In this document: positions 9,700 through 21,540 of the stretch, piece by piece | Position numbering within the stretch: position 1 is the first letter of the stretch | How the letters are laid out: each line of letters begins with the position of its first letter | Assembly: GCA_023014485.1 (NCBI GenBank) | Contig: JAJOZX010000880.1 | Location: 815,501 to 879,500, forward strand | Origin: Bathynomus jamesi | Lineage: Eukaryota; Arthropoda; Malacostraca; Isopoda; Cirolanidae | DNA length: 64,000 bases | Direction: 5' to 3' | Position numbers and translations under genes: made by a program | The notes under the pieces: model-generated | Told to the model about the DNA's origin: nothing | Seen by the model: only the letters and a program-made list of their open reading frames with translations | Database searches by the model: none

Positions 9700-12238
9700 G
9701 GGTAATTCCAGGACAAATAGACAAATGAAAGTGCCAAATGTACACTCCACCATCTCCAAAATTCATGAAACTTGGTGAGAGGATTGGTTTTGGTAAAATT
9801 AAAAAAATCTGAATTTTTTTGAAAATTGGTCAAGTTGGTCAAATTTTATGGCTTGGCCAAATGAAAAAACTAACAATTTTCAAACATAAATATCTCAGCT
9901 GCTAATTGTGGTAGCGTAATAAGTTAAATGATAAAATATGTAAAATTAACTGTAGTTTCTAAATATGTATAATTTTTTTAGGGTAACAAAAAAAATTGAT
10001 TTTTTGGAAAAAATGTCAATTTTGTTTTTTTTTGCGATTTGGCAGCGAAGATATCATTTTTTGAAAAAAAGACCAAGAATAAAAAATGGTTATTTGATGT
10101 ATGTACACCATAATAAGTAATAAAAAGTCAGCTTATAGTTTATTATAAGGCTCAAAACCGAGTTTGAAATTAAGTAATAAATTTTTTTTTCGGATGACAA
10201 AGATTTATTACAGACTTGTTGGTCCACAAAAAGACAATTTTCAATTCATATAAAAAATACATGTAGATAAACCAAAGGAGAAAAAATCTTTTAAAATATA
10301 TGTACAATGTACATACATAACCTCTCTTATATTTAGGGACAGAATATATTGACAATAATAATGTTTAATTTATAAAGCGCTTATCAGAGTATAAAATACT
10401 CTTCCTAATACTACACGTACACAAGTCTTTGAGAATGAATTAAGAGAGTATTCTCATCCAGTGAATCCAAATTTTAGATACTAATAATATAATAATAAGA
10501 AAAAAGAATTTGAAAAGATTTTTATAACTATTAAGTAGATACACAAATCTTAGATAAAAATTTTAGAAATATTATATAGACAATCTTAAATAGTATACAT
10601 TCGATAGAATTTATTTTATCATCTTTGAAAAGTTATTTAATTCTTGAAGTGGAAAAATGTATTGTATTCTTGTTCCTCCTCGTAAACTTGCTTCAATACT
10701 CCCAAATATATTTTTTGTTGGAATGTGACAAACATCATCTTGTGCAGGAAAGATGTATGAGGGACATACGCCTGAAGGATGGAGAAATTTTATCAGAAAA
10801 TCATCATATTCACAGTCAAAGGACTGGACTAATCCGAGCCATAGTTTATTTTCATACATACAACCCACAAAAGAGCCTGTTTCAATTTCGCGTTGAGAGA
10901 CAGTATTATATTCTTGAACCGAAGGAGAAACTAATGAGCTCTCTTATTTCGACTGACTGTGCACTCTGAGAGAGTGGATAAACCTTCAATGAATTCTTGG
11001 AAATTGGGATGAAGCGATGTAATTGTTGAGTACCTTTGATAGAAGTAATAGGTTCACTCAGACATTTTTGCAAAGAAAGCTCTACATCTACGGCTTCGTA
11101 GAAGCCTTTATCTGTTTTTGTCCCGGCTTCAATCCAGCTGTAAAACAAATTCATAAATTTAGGTTGCGTGAAATAATCAAATATCAAATATTTTGTATAT
11201 ATGTATTCAAGTGCTGATGCTAATATTTAAAAACAGAAAACTACGAATTTGGCATTAAGAAACAAATGTCCTGAACGGAGTCTCTATTGTTTTATTACCT
11301 GTTTTAATAGGGCTTTCATCAAATAAAGGTAAAATATTGTTGCTGAGCAAATCTTTATTGAATTGCCTGTCTTGAACGACAAATTCTTCCAATGGTGGTG
11401 GATTCGTGGAACTGCTACTGCTTCGCTCCATAGATTCGTTAAGTACCATATGTCTGGCTCAGGTTTTGGCACAGGTTCCGGCTCTCTGGATGAATGTTGA
11501 ACATGTTCTAATACAATTGGCTTCTTTTTAATTGTGACATAGCAGTTGCTGCATAGTAATTGATTTTCTTCCAAAATTCCATAGCTTGCAGCTGCCATGG
11601 CAGAGTTTACTTTTTTGATGTTACAGAAAATTCTTCTCGAGTGTTTTTTCATAGGATTGCAACAAAATTTTGTTTTGAAGCATTTTAAGGGTTAGGTAAA
11701 TTTACGTATACTAGAAAATTAGGTATATACTGAAAATCTGGAAAGAAAGCAAAAAATTGTTAAAATTTAGAGGATTTTTTTTTTTTTTTTTTTTCATAAT
11801 AATCATTGATAAGCTGACTTTTTATTACTTATTATGGTGTACATACATCAAATAAACATTTTTTATTCCTGGTCTTTTTTTCAAAAAATGATATCTTCAC
11901 TGCCAAATCAAAAAAAAAAGACTTTTTCCAAAAAATCGTAATTTTATTTTTACCCTAAAAAAATGATACATATTTAGAAACCAGTTAATTTTACATATTT
12001 TATCGTTTAAGACTTACTACACTACCACAATTAGGAGCCGAGATATTTATGTTTGAAAGTTATTGGTTTTTTCATTTGACCAAAATTTGGTCAAGCCATA
12101 AAATTTGACCAACTTGACCAATTTTCAAAAAAATTCAGAAATTTGTAATGTGGACCTAAACCAACCCTCACACCAAGTTTCATGAATTTTGAAGAGGTGA
12201 CCGTGTACTTCATTTGTCTATTTCTCATAGAATTACCC
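9700..12238 (-). mobile_element. Sola-like transposon, short copy with ~440-bp TIRs
   Basis: The ends are GGGTAATTCCAGGACAAATA at 9700 and its imperfect inverse ending GAATTACCC at 12238. The terminal inverted repeats extend about 440 bp (9700-10140 and 11800-12238). The flanking tetranucleotides are ACAG and ACAT, an imperfect 4-bp duplication. The interior encodes pieces of the same protein family as the 15955-20271 element. Sola superfamily is inferred from the 4-bp TSD of the related complete copy plus GGGT ends; the TIR sequences of the two elements differ. Confidence 0.5.
10611..11690 (-). pseudogene. Sola-like transposase, catalytic middle deleted
   Basis: Going down the minus strand, a zinc-finger N-terminus comes first (about 11690-11284; CCNPMKKHSRRIF ... 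LLCSNCYVTIKKKP). It aligns with the start of the larger copy (CQDPIQKHKKRIT ... LLCVNCWTLIMKNP). Next is 11187-10906 (TQQLHRFIPISKNSLKVYPL), then 10868-10611 (CMYENKLWLGLVQSF, DFLIKFLHPSG, LRGGTRIQYIFPLQE), matching that copy's C-terminus. The D-rich catalytic middle (GDFSENY ... SDGCAGQYKN) is absent. This fits an internally deleted derivative. Confidence 0.5.
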
Positions 12239-12677
12239 ACATGGATGGTGGGTAATAATTAAATCTATTTAAGAACCTCATGTTTAAGAATTGAAACTAT
12301 ATAACATGAAGATACATTGAGAGGTAGAAATGATACTAGTATAATTATGGAATCCATTTATTTGACTATCATGAACCAAATAGCTAAATCAGATAGAAAT
12401 ATAGTAACTCACATGAGTCTAAGTAGATACCAGATATATAATAAATTAAAAACTATAAATTTGAGAAATGAAATCAATTTATGGAATATAGAATCAAATT
12501 GAATGTTAAACAAACCATACCTACAAGTGATTTATGATATCTACAACTGTTGACACGTTTGTTCCAGAAGCTTTCTAAATTTTTTGTACATGTGTATTTA
12601 TCATGCACATACTTCTCATTATCTCTGTAGTATCTAGAGCAATATGAATCTAATATGCTAGAAAGAAATTAGGCATA
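12239..12677. other. AT-rich spacer between elements
   Basis: No conserved coding sequence or paired termini were recognised; short frames here have no family resemblance. Confidence 0.5.
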
Positions 12678-12928
12678 CAGTAGACCCTCACATTAACGTA
12701 CACTTTGGGGGGAGTGTGTGGTTGCTAAAGTGAAATTTCTGCTAAAGTGAAGTATGGAAAACCCCCACTTTAACCAACTTATTTATTTCCCAGAAGATGG
12801 AAAAAAATGAACTATTCTTTTTATGTACGGTAATATTTTTACTGCCTTTATTGTGCTGAAGAGGAAAATAATATTTATTGACTTAATTTTTTTTATTTTG
12901 AAGTTATAAACAAATAATTTTTCTTTAA

Positions 12929-13879
12929 AAAATTTGCCCAAGTTAATACGTTCCTTTTGAAAAACAAAATAAAAATAATTTTTTACATTTTGGAATAAAA
13001 TAACTTTTAAAATAACTTAAAACTATATAAAAAGACAAGTAAAAGAAAATTAGCATTATAATCTAAGAAAAATCATATTTTGACGTAATCTCAAAAGCAT
13101 GGAGCAACGCATAGGCCTACATTGCAATCTCTACAGTAATATCTCGATTCACAACAAATTTTTTTTCTATGTTCATTCTTTTTCCATGCACAAACTGTGC
13201 ATGCCCTTGTTTGATTTGCTTTCTTTTATTTTGCCAGAATAAAATCTGGAAAGTGATGCTCTGAGAGTCGAAGTGGTGTTGCACTAGTGCCTGGTTGACC
13301 CCTTGACTTTGTAGAAGGTGCTCTGTATTTTGCAACCAACATGTCAATCAGCTCCATTCTGTAGTCTAAAGGCTTCTTATTCTGTCCAGTTTGTTTGAAT
13401 AGAATAAATGAATTCCACACAACTCCTAAATTCATCTGAGTCATCCTCTGAAAAGCTTTCTGAACAACTAGAATTGCTGCATTCATCTTCTGAAGTGCTC
13501 CGATGTATATTTTCACTATTGTCTAATAAACTTTCTTCATCGCTATCATAATTCATTTTGAAACGACTAAAATTTCAAAGGACTAAAAATATCTTGTATG
13601 AAAAAAAAATTGTTGGGACACAATGCCAGACATAACTCCTCACTCAGATGACTACAGTACTAACGAGGTGAAATTAGATCCAATAATATTTAATATTTTT
13701 CATAAACCATGCCCAGAGGCATGCTAAGTGTCAAAACAACAAATGAGAATGAATAAATGAGATAAATTGGTTAAATTTCCACAATACACTCAATTAAGAA
13801 TGTGCCCAAATATACTCTGCTAAATTTTTTAGTGTTTGCATGTGAAGCCCGAGTATATTTGGGCAAATTCGTTAAGTGG
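12929..13879 (-). mobile_element. piggyBac-type remnant, internally deleted
   Basis: A TTAA at 13880-13883 precedes, on the minus strand, CCACTTAACGAATTTGCCCA. A TTAA at 12925-12928 precedes AAAATTTGCCCAAG on the plus strand; the shared ATTTGCCCAA suggests degraded TIRs. Coding within 13554-13095 is piggyBac. End positions are moderately supported, the family well supported. Confidence 0.5.
13095..13554 (-). pseudogene. piggyBac transposase: N-terminus fused to C-terminus
   Basis: An acidic N-terminus (MNYDSDEESLLDNSENIHRS, then SESFSEDDSDE) runs straight into the C-terminal part NLGVVWNSFILFKQTGQNK, LDYRMELIDMLVAKYR and SEHHFPDFILAK. After a frameshift near 13225 comes the cysteine-rich end RACTVCAWKKN ... 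ICCESRYYCRDCNVGLCVAP then CFE. The CxxC...CxxC...LCV.PCFE ribbon is diagnostic of piggyBac. The DDD catalytic core (about 350 residues) is deleted; the join sits at a repeated GATGAATT-like string near 13437, suggesting a microhomology deletion. Confidence 0.5.
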
Positions 13880-15954
13880 TTAACATACCCTACCGGGGAA
13901 TATTAAAGTGAAGTATGGATGACCTCCACTTTACTGGACTACAGATTTTAAAGTGGGGTTTTCCGTAACCCAAATAATTCAGTACAGTTACACATGTATG
14001 TATAGTAGGGTGTCCCGTTAAACCCAAAGTTGGTTGGGTACAGCATTAACAGATATATCATGAAGTGGGTTACTGAGAATGCCCACTCAAGTTTTTAAAG
14101 TCCTATCTAAAAAATTCATGCATCCCCAGTGGTTTACAATTTACATCCCTGATTCAGACCAAAAAATTGGCATTTTCTAGTAAAATATACTATTTTAATT
14201 AAAAGTAAAACACATTTACCACTCTATATGCATTTCTGGTAATGTATACTAGCTTTATAAATGTCAATGCTAAATGTGGGCCCCACAGGGCCCAATTTAG
14301 CCCCCTTATTTCATATTTTTAGCGATTTTTACTAACATCTAACTTTTTTCAGGAATTTCTAAATCTAGGTACCATAATACCTATTTAAATTGATAAAATG
14401 GCTCTAAGCAAACCATTAACTAGAAGCAAAACAGAAATTCCCTTTCTTGGTCAACCTATAGCCTCGATAATGACTACAGCTGTTCCAACCAACAAGCAAG
14501 TACTCAAATATTTCCATCATATTAAAGCTTGCAATCCTCATTATAATCAGTCCCTTGTTAAAGGAAAACTTGTAAGTCATCAAGCTGGCATGGTAATAGA
14601 CCATGTGTTCTCTCTTTGGAATAAATGCAATTTACCTACTAGTAGCAGACAATATGCTGTTAAAAAACTTCTTAAGTTGCACCAGGAATGGTATGTTCTA
14701 ACAAAACATAAATATAGAAAAACTGGAGAGCACCTAAGTTCAGTAAACAAATTTTATGAAAATCTTGAAACAATGTTTGATGTCACTCACCCATTTCCTG
14801 AAAAAGTTCTTTCAGAAAAGCTAGGGAAAGCTGAAGTTGAGGAAGATCTGGAGTTTTTAAAGATGCTGAGAGAGGGATATAAAGTTACACTGGGTTCAAG
14901 AGATAAAATTTCGGAGCAAAGAATAAAAAATAAAATAAAAAAAAGACTAGCAACCAATGAACATTTACGTCAGAAAGAACAAGAGAGAATAAGCAAACCA
15001 TCTAAATTGAAAATAGAGGAATTAGAATGTGAGGGAGATAGTTCTAATGATTATGATTACCTCAATAAAAGACTAAAAACAACTAAAGAATAAAAGCCTG
15101 CCTACCTACCTAGAAATGTACTTAGTCTATTGTAGCCAGTGCTATAGACAGAGGAAATGTATCTGTTAGAACAGCTACATTAATAATTTCTGCTTTAATT
15201 AGAGCTGGTGGTGGAGACCTAAATGATTATGCAGTTTCAAAAACATCTACTCATACAGCAACACAAGAAAATAGGGTAAAAACTGAAAATGAAGTCGGAG
15301 AATTATTTCAAAATACCAATATAAAACATCTTTGTTGTCCATTGGGATTCAAAATAGATTTTAGGCTTAGAAAGGCTTGCTGTTGCTGCTACTGGATCTC
15401 CTGATATTGAAAAAAATTTTGGGGATACTTATTATTCAAAATGCTACTGGTGAACAAATGTCTGAAGCTACATTCAAGCTCCTTACAGATTGGCAGGTCA
15501 CAGGAAAGGTGAGTGGTATGTCATTTGACACAGTGGCCTCAAATACAGGTATTAACAAAGGAGCTTGCATTTATATAGAAAGAAATCTGAATAGACCATT
15601 ATTATATTTAGCATGCCATCACCACATTGGCAAACTTATTGTAAAATCTGTTTGGCAATGCATCTTTGGAAAAAGTACTGGTCCCGATTATCCCATATTT
15701 GAAGAATTTTTGAAAAGCTGGTCCAAAATAATATTTTCCCAAACTAAAGAAATAAATATAACTGAGCCTTTGTCAATGGATATTAAAGAAAGTGCAAATA
15801 TAATTTATAATTCTTTATTAGAGAACAAAAATTATTTCAGAGATGATTACTTAGAATATTTAGAATTAAACTGTTTATTGTTGGGACACAGGCCTTCAAA
15901 GATACATCTTCGTAAACCAGGAGCATGCCATCGAGCTACATTCATGGCACCTCA

Positions 15955-18900
15955 GGGTCATTCTCTGTCAGATCAACCAGTGCCTAACACCCTCATCTCT
16001 CAGATTTTGCTGAAATTTGGTTTATAGGGAGTTTGTGGGCCCTGAATCCATTTCTGAAATTATAAGGTCAATCCGACCAACGGTTCAAGAGATATGACCT
16101 CGGGAAATTTGAGGTCACTTGCGAGATCACTAACATTTGGCGACCCATAACTTGGGTAATAATGGTCACAATTATATAAAAGTATATATATTTAGAATCA
16201 GAAAACGACAAGGAATCCAAATATGCAAGTTTTAGAACTCTAGGTTGAAAAATAAAAAAGTTACACTGTAACCAAAATTTGAGGTTACGATTTGACCTCT
16301 GGGGTATCAAATGATAATTTTTTTTTTAAATGTAAAAAATGAAGGCATAGGCATAGGCATTGGCTATTAGAATCAGCAAAAAAAGTTTGTTAGTATTTTT
16401 CATGTAACTAACATATATGAACACCATATTCATAAGTTGTGCGTCAATTCTACCTATTTTTTCACACTTAAGCTCATAATTTGACCTATAGAAATTAAAA
16501 TTACATTTTTTTATAGATATAAAAACAAAGGCAAAAAATGTAAAATTGTATTTCACTGCTAATCTACACTGGCAATAATAGTTATAATAGTGAAAGGGGA
16601 AGACCTACTTAGAGGATTCATGTGCTAGCCTAATACAATTTTTGCATGCTCGATGCTCTCATCAATTTCTTTTTGTGGAAAAATGTATTGAATTCTGCTG
16701 CCTCCTCTTAGGGTAGGACAACTCATTACAGTTAATATATGATGTCCTGGCACTGCACATGAATCCTTGTTTGATGGATAATAATATGCACTTGATCCTG
16801 ATGACCCAGAGGGATGTAGAAAGTTCACAGTGAAATCATCAAACTCTTCACAATATTCCTCCACAATTCCATACCAAACTTGCATGTCATAAATGCAGCC
16901 AACATACTCTCCTGGTTTGACACATTTTAGGTTACCAAGCATTGCAGGTTCATTAGTAAAATGACTTTTCCTTATTCTTTTCTTTTCTCCAATGCCACTT
17001 GAAATGGGATACACCATCAGTTCTTCCTTGTTTAGGGGAACAAATCTATGATATTTCTGAGTTCCAGGAATAGCCCTACTATCCTTGAATCGATGTTCCA
17101 ACCATTCTTCTGCATCTTTCAAATCAGCTGTAGTTACAAAGAAAAAATTTATCTTCTTGCTCAAGTTTTCTTCACAGAACTGAAACATGTGTTCTGGTGT
17201 AAGAATTTGCCTCTCTGTAGTTTTCTGCAAACTGGCACGAGCAGTAGCTCTTTTCACTGTTCCTCCAATCCCATCACATGCATTTTTGCCATGGGATGTA
17301 GCAAAGAAGTGCCATTCACAAGACAGACCAAAATCCTCTTCATGGTAACAGAGATTTGTGAAGTTGTATCTGTTCTTATATTGGCCAGCACATCCATCTG
17401 AGAAATAGTGCACCTTCTTCAATTGTGGGCATCTGAATTTAACATATGTCATAAGCTTCAATATGAATGAGTAAACCATTATAGTGTTGTGTTTAGTGAT
17501 GCAGATAAGAAACAGACACTAAAATGGCTAAGTTCCTGGTCTGCAGATGATCTATAATAGATGACAAAAGGGTGAACTGTACACTGTGAATTGTCCCAGT
17601 GAAACCCTTGGGCAGCATCCTGGACAATGAAAGAATAATTCTCAGAGAAATCACCTACTATAACTACCTCGCTCTGAGGTGGTAGTGTTTCTTTCAACTG
17701 CTTGAAGTACTGTGATTGTTGCTGAGCAACAAAGTGATGACGAACCATGCAGGATATTTTCATGCTTAGGGATGATAAGTATTCATGAAGTGGCTCCACC
17801 TTATCAACCATTGTACAATGGTCAACAGTCACCCATTGCTTGTAAGATATTTCATTTGGAGCTGATTTCACACTGTCAAGTAACTCAAGAAAATCCAGGA
17901 CACCCTCTTCTCTTGGGCAATCATTGCAAAGTTGCATCATGCAAGTCTCTCTTTCTGTACTGCAGACACTGTAATCCATAAGAACCTTGTATGAAAGACC
18001 TCTTTCTCCCAATGCAGCCAGCTGCAATTTTGGATTTTGATGGTATGTGCAGACACAGACAGAATGAGTCCCACTACTACCGGCAAGCACACAATATGAT
18101 GGCTGTAATTTTGCAAATGTGGAAAATCCTATTTTGGGATTCTTTTCATCATTTTTATATAGTTCAAACATCTCTCTTAAATTCCCGAGGACCAATCGTT
18201 TTTGCACCTTCATTGCACCTTCAGCACTGATAACTTTCACGCAATCCTTTGGCCAGGACACATACGACTAACCTCTTCTGACTCATAGAATCTTCTAACT
18301 ATATCTTTGTGTCTTCAGATATCACTTTTCCTTTGCTCATTAGTGGAATCTTCGGAAGGATTCCATGTTCTGATTTAAGTGAACGGCTTCTTTTCACCAT
18401 GTATGTTGTAGTTTGAAAGAAACTAGCTGTTTTTTCAATTGTGTATGGTGAGAGTGTCAATATTTGTAGTTTGTGATGGTGACATTTGCTCTCCAGGAAT
18501 GACTGTTTCAATTCATTCATTAATTTGTCTAGATGTTTTTCAGATTTAGTTTCAGGTTTTGAAGTATCACTTACCTCCTCGGTAATTTGAACACCATAAC
18601 TGAGTTCTAGCCTCTCCTTCAGGTGTTTCTGAGCAGATGATAGCTTACCACGAGCCTTGCGCTTTTTCTGGCTTAATGACAGCCCTCTGAAAAGAACAGA
18701 AAAAATGGTTTCACACACCTGAATATTAGTAATTAAATATTAATTATAGTACCTTAAATGCTATATAATTGGCTATATAGTAGATCAAACAGACCTTGTA
18801 GTAAAGTATAAGTTATTATATTAATTTATTACTTACTTTTTTAACTGGTGTTTGGTCCAGAAATGCTAGAACTGGTTCAACTGAAGTTGAAGGATTTTCC

Positions 18901-20271
18901 TTTATCAAGCAATCACTGTCATTGTCCAGATCTTGAATTGAAGAGATGTTACTCAAGCCACTGATAGTAGATGATTCATTTGAATCCTGCTCAGACTCGT
19001 TGTTTTCAATGGTACTAAGTATAGTGGGGTTTTTCATTATCAGTGTCCAGCAGTTCACACACAACAATGAGTCTTTTTTCACTCTTCCAGCACATTTTTC
19101 AACAAGTACATCAGTCACTTTTCTAAGATTGATTGTTATGCGTTTCTTGTGTTTTTGAATAGGGTCCTGGCAGTATTTCAAGTGCCGAACCATTGTATTT
19201 TGATTGTAAAGATATAGGATTTACAATTAGGTAATATATTTTTTTAGAAAAATATATAGCTATACACACTTAATATTTTAGGCCTTGATAGTCTCTGAGG
19301 CTCATTAAAACACCATACCCACCAGCCACCCACAGTGCTGGCTGGAACTGTACTAACCTGTAGACAAGGAATTTTGCAACTATCTGTGTTGATTCTGCAC
19401 TTAGACAAGTAGCAACATGTTTCAACAGGTTTGTTTAGGCTACATGTGAGCTTAGTCTTCCCCTTTCACTATTATAACTATTATTGCCAGTGTAGACTAG
19501 CAGTGAAATACAATTTTTATTAAATTCTTGGAGCTTGAGGTCAAATTGATAGCTAAGATATAAAAATTCCTTGAAATGACAAGCAATTTATAAATATGGT
19601 GTTCACTTATAAGTTAGTTACATGAAAAGTACCAACATAAACAAACTTTTTATGATTGTTTCTATTAGTCAAGAACTCTGACTTTGTTTTTTATATCTAT
19701 AAAATGTAATTTTAATTTCTATAGGTCAAATTATGAGCTTAAGTGTGAAAAAATAGGTAGAATTGACGCACAACTTATGAATATGTTCACTTATATGTTA
19801 GTTACATGAAAAATACTAACATAAACAAACTTTTTTTTGCTGATTCTAATAGCCAATGCCTATGCCTTCATTTTTTACATTTAAAAAAAAAATTCTCATT
19901 TGATACCCGAGGTCAAATCGTGACCTCAAATTTTGGTTACAGTGTAACTTTTTTATTTTTCAACCTAGAGTTCTAAAACTTGCATATTTGGATTCCTTGT
20001 CGTTTTCTGATTCTAAATATATATACTTTTATATAATTATGACAATTATTACAATTATTACCCAAGTTATGGCTCGCCAAATGTTAGTAACCTCGCGAGT
20101 GACCTCAAATTGCCCGAGGTCATATCTTTTGAACCGTTGGTCGGATTGACCTTATAATTTCAGAAATGGATTCAGGGCTCACAAACTCCCTATAAACCAA
20201 ATTTCAGCAAAATATGAGAGATGAGGGTGTTAATTTCAATTTTTTTTGGTTGATCTGACAGAGAATGACCC
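15955..20271 (-). mobile_element. Sola-like transposon with 4-bp TSD, near complete
   Basis: The ends GGGTCATTCTCTGTCAGATC (15955) and its inverse (...GAGAATGACCC, ending 20271) are flanked by CTCA (15951-15954, 20272-20275). The inverted termini are very long: 15955 to about 16610, matching roughly 19455-20271, with small indels. The interior carries a minus-strand transposase gene. The 4-bp TSD and large DDE protein fit Sola; the superfamily is an inference. It sits inside the coding region of the 8-bp-TSD element. Confidence 0.5.
16625..19193 (-). pseudogene. Sola-like transposase
   Basis: From 19193 downward: an N-terminal zinc finger (HLKYCQDPIQKHKKRIT, LLCVNCWTL); a region at 18718-18299 (basic KKRKARGK, HLKERLELSYGVQITEEV); then after a frameshift VRRFYESEEVSRMCPGQ and 18261-17479 (KVQKRLVLGNLREMFELY, CVCTYHQNPKLQLAAL, VVIVGDFSENYSFIVQDAAQ, HWDNSQCTVHPFVIYY). 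A second frameshift precedes 17479-16625 (VHYFSDGCAGQYKNRYNF, FFATSHGKNACDGIGGTVKR, LRGGSRIQYIFPQKE). The aspartates of GDFSENY, SDGCAGQ and ACDGIGG are the likely catalytic acids. An intron may lie between 18816 and 18718. Inactivated by at least two frame breaks. Confidence 0.5.
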
Positions 20272-20977
20272 CTCAGCTATATTCAAATAAACTTGTCTTA
20301 TTTAGAGATCAGCTTAACTATGACCCAGAAGTAAAAGAATCATTTGGAAGGTTTGTCATTTACATCTTTAGTTTATGGCCCTTATTGGCTAAAGACCCCA
20401 TTAGCTACAGAAGCACCATTCAATGACCTGTGATTTTATAAGCAATTAGGTAATGTCTGGCAGGAAGTAGATCCAGAAGTTTCTATTGCTGCAGTAGATG
20501 CATTCTTAAGACACAAGTGGTATTTAAGTCAAGAACTTGTAGTTTTATCTCTTTTTAATAAAACTTTAGACAAGAATACAATTTTAAGCAAGTATAGCAG
20601 CTCATTTATTAGAAACCAGTTCCAGATAAAATTATTATAGGAAAGCCAGAAGTTCTAGAACTACACCCAGATATACATCTGGTGGATTTGATAGGACCTA
20701 ATTCATAGAAAAACTTTAAAATCATGAAATTAGAAAGTTGTTGATTGTCAAAGCTAGTGGGAGAATGGTGCTCAGATCCAAACTATAATGAAATGGAAGA
20801 GTTTGTGAGTAATTTGAAGGTTGTCAATGATTGTGCTGAAAGGGCTATTAAGCTTATAACTGATCTGGCTCCTACAGTTAAAGATGAAGCTCGGCTTCAA
20901 GCTAAAATTCAAACCACAGAACTTCATAAAAAAAATTTAAAAGAAATCAAGAAAAAGAATCTTCGTAATTACTAGGT

Positions 20978-21206
20978 AAATTATTATTTTAAAAGGGAGA
21001 TTAATGCAGTTTTTGTTTATTAAAAAAGAGGATTTATGCAATTTTTCATTAAAAAAAAAAAAATAAAAAAAAAAAAAATTTAAAAAACCAAAAAAAAAAT
21101 AAAAAATAGAGAAAAAAAATGCCAGAGATTCCAATCGACCTTGATGTGGTTCTGGGGCTTCCTACTAACAGATTGGAAAAAATATGTATATAATTTCTAG
21201 CTTTAA
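20978..21206. other. A-rich 3' part of the 8-bp-TSD element
   Basis: After the protein stop at about 20973-20977 there is an A-rich tract (21043-21119) and then the TTAA (21203-21206) used by the piggyBac insertion. Confidence 0.5.
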
Positions 21207-21540
21207 CCCCTTAACTGCGGAGCGCATATATTTGTGCGCTCTGTCATCAACGAGGTATTGTGAAACACACATATATGTGCGCCATGAATTTATCGTGAAT
21301 AACAGCCTGCGGAAAGCACAAATATGTGTGCTCATCTATGATTCGTTGATTTTGTTTTAACTCATGATGTCAGTCACACTGATTGGTTAAAAAATATCAG
21401 TACATAAATTAGAACTGTTGTATTTCAGTTATTGCCAGAAATTGCGTGCGTGTGAAATGTTTTTTTTTGCCTCCCTTATTTGTGACAATGGCAAAACGTA
21501 AACCTCAAAGTGATAGTGATTTGCGATTGTTATTACAACA

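Larger units (their letters stand above)
14398..20977 (+). pseudogene. uncharacterised transposase-like protein, split by insertion
   Basis: The first block (14398-15093, 231 aa) starts MALSKPLTRSKTEIPFLGQP and is basic, with a charged C-terminus. After stops and frameshifts the protein continues at 15377-15954 with MSFDTVASNTGINKGACIYI, LACHHHIGKLIVKSV and LRKPGACHRATFMA. After the 4.3-kb insertion it resumes at 20272 with SLVYGPYWLKTPLATEAPF, VSIAAVDAFLRHKWYLSQEL and, at about 20740-20977, LVGEWCSDPNYNEMEEFV and VVNDCAERAIKLITDLAP. The FDT.ASNTG...H.H...K order suggests a DDE-type core. I recall similar uncharacterised proteins in invertebrate genomes but cannot name the superfamily. Broken by stops at several points. 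Confidence 0.5.

Noticed and set aside
10625..10969. Plus-strand 114-codon frame as a gene
   Set aside because: It is antisense to the Sola-like transposase C-terminus, which has clear homology to the second element.
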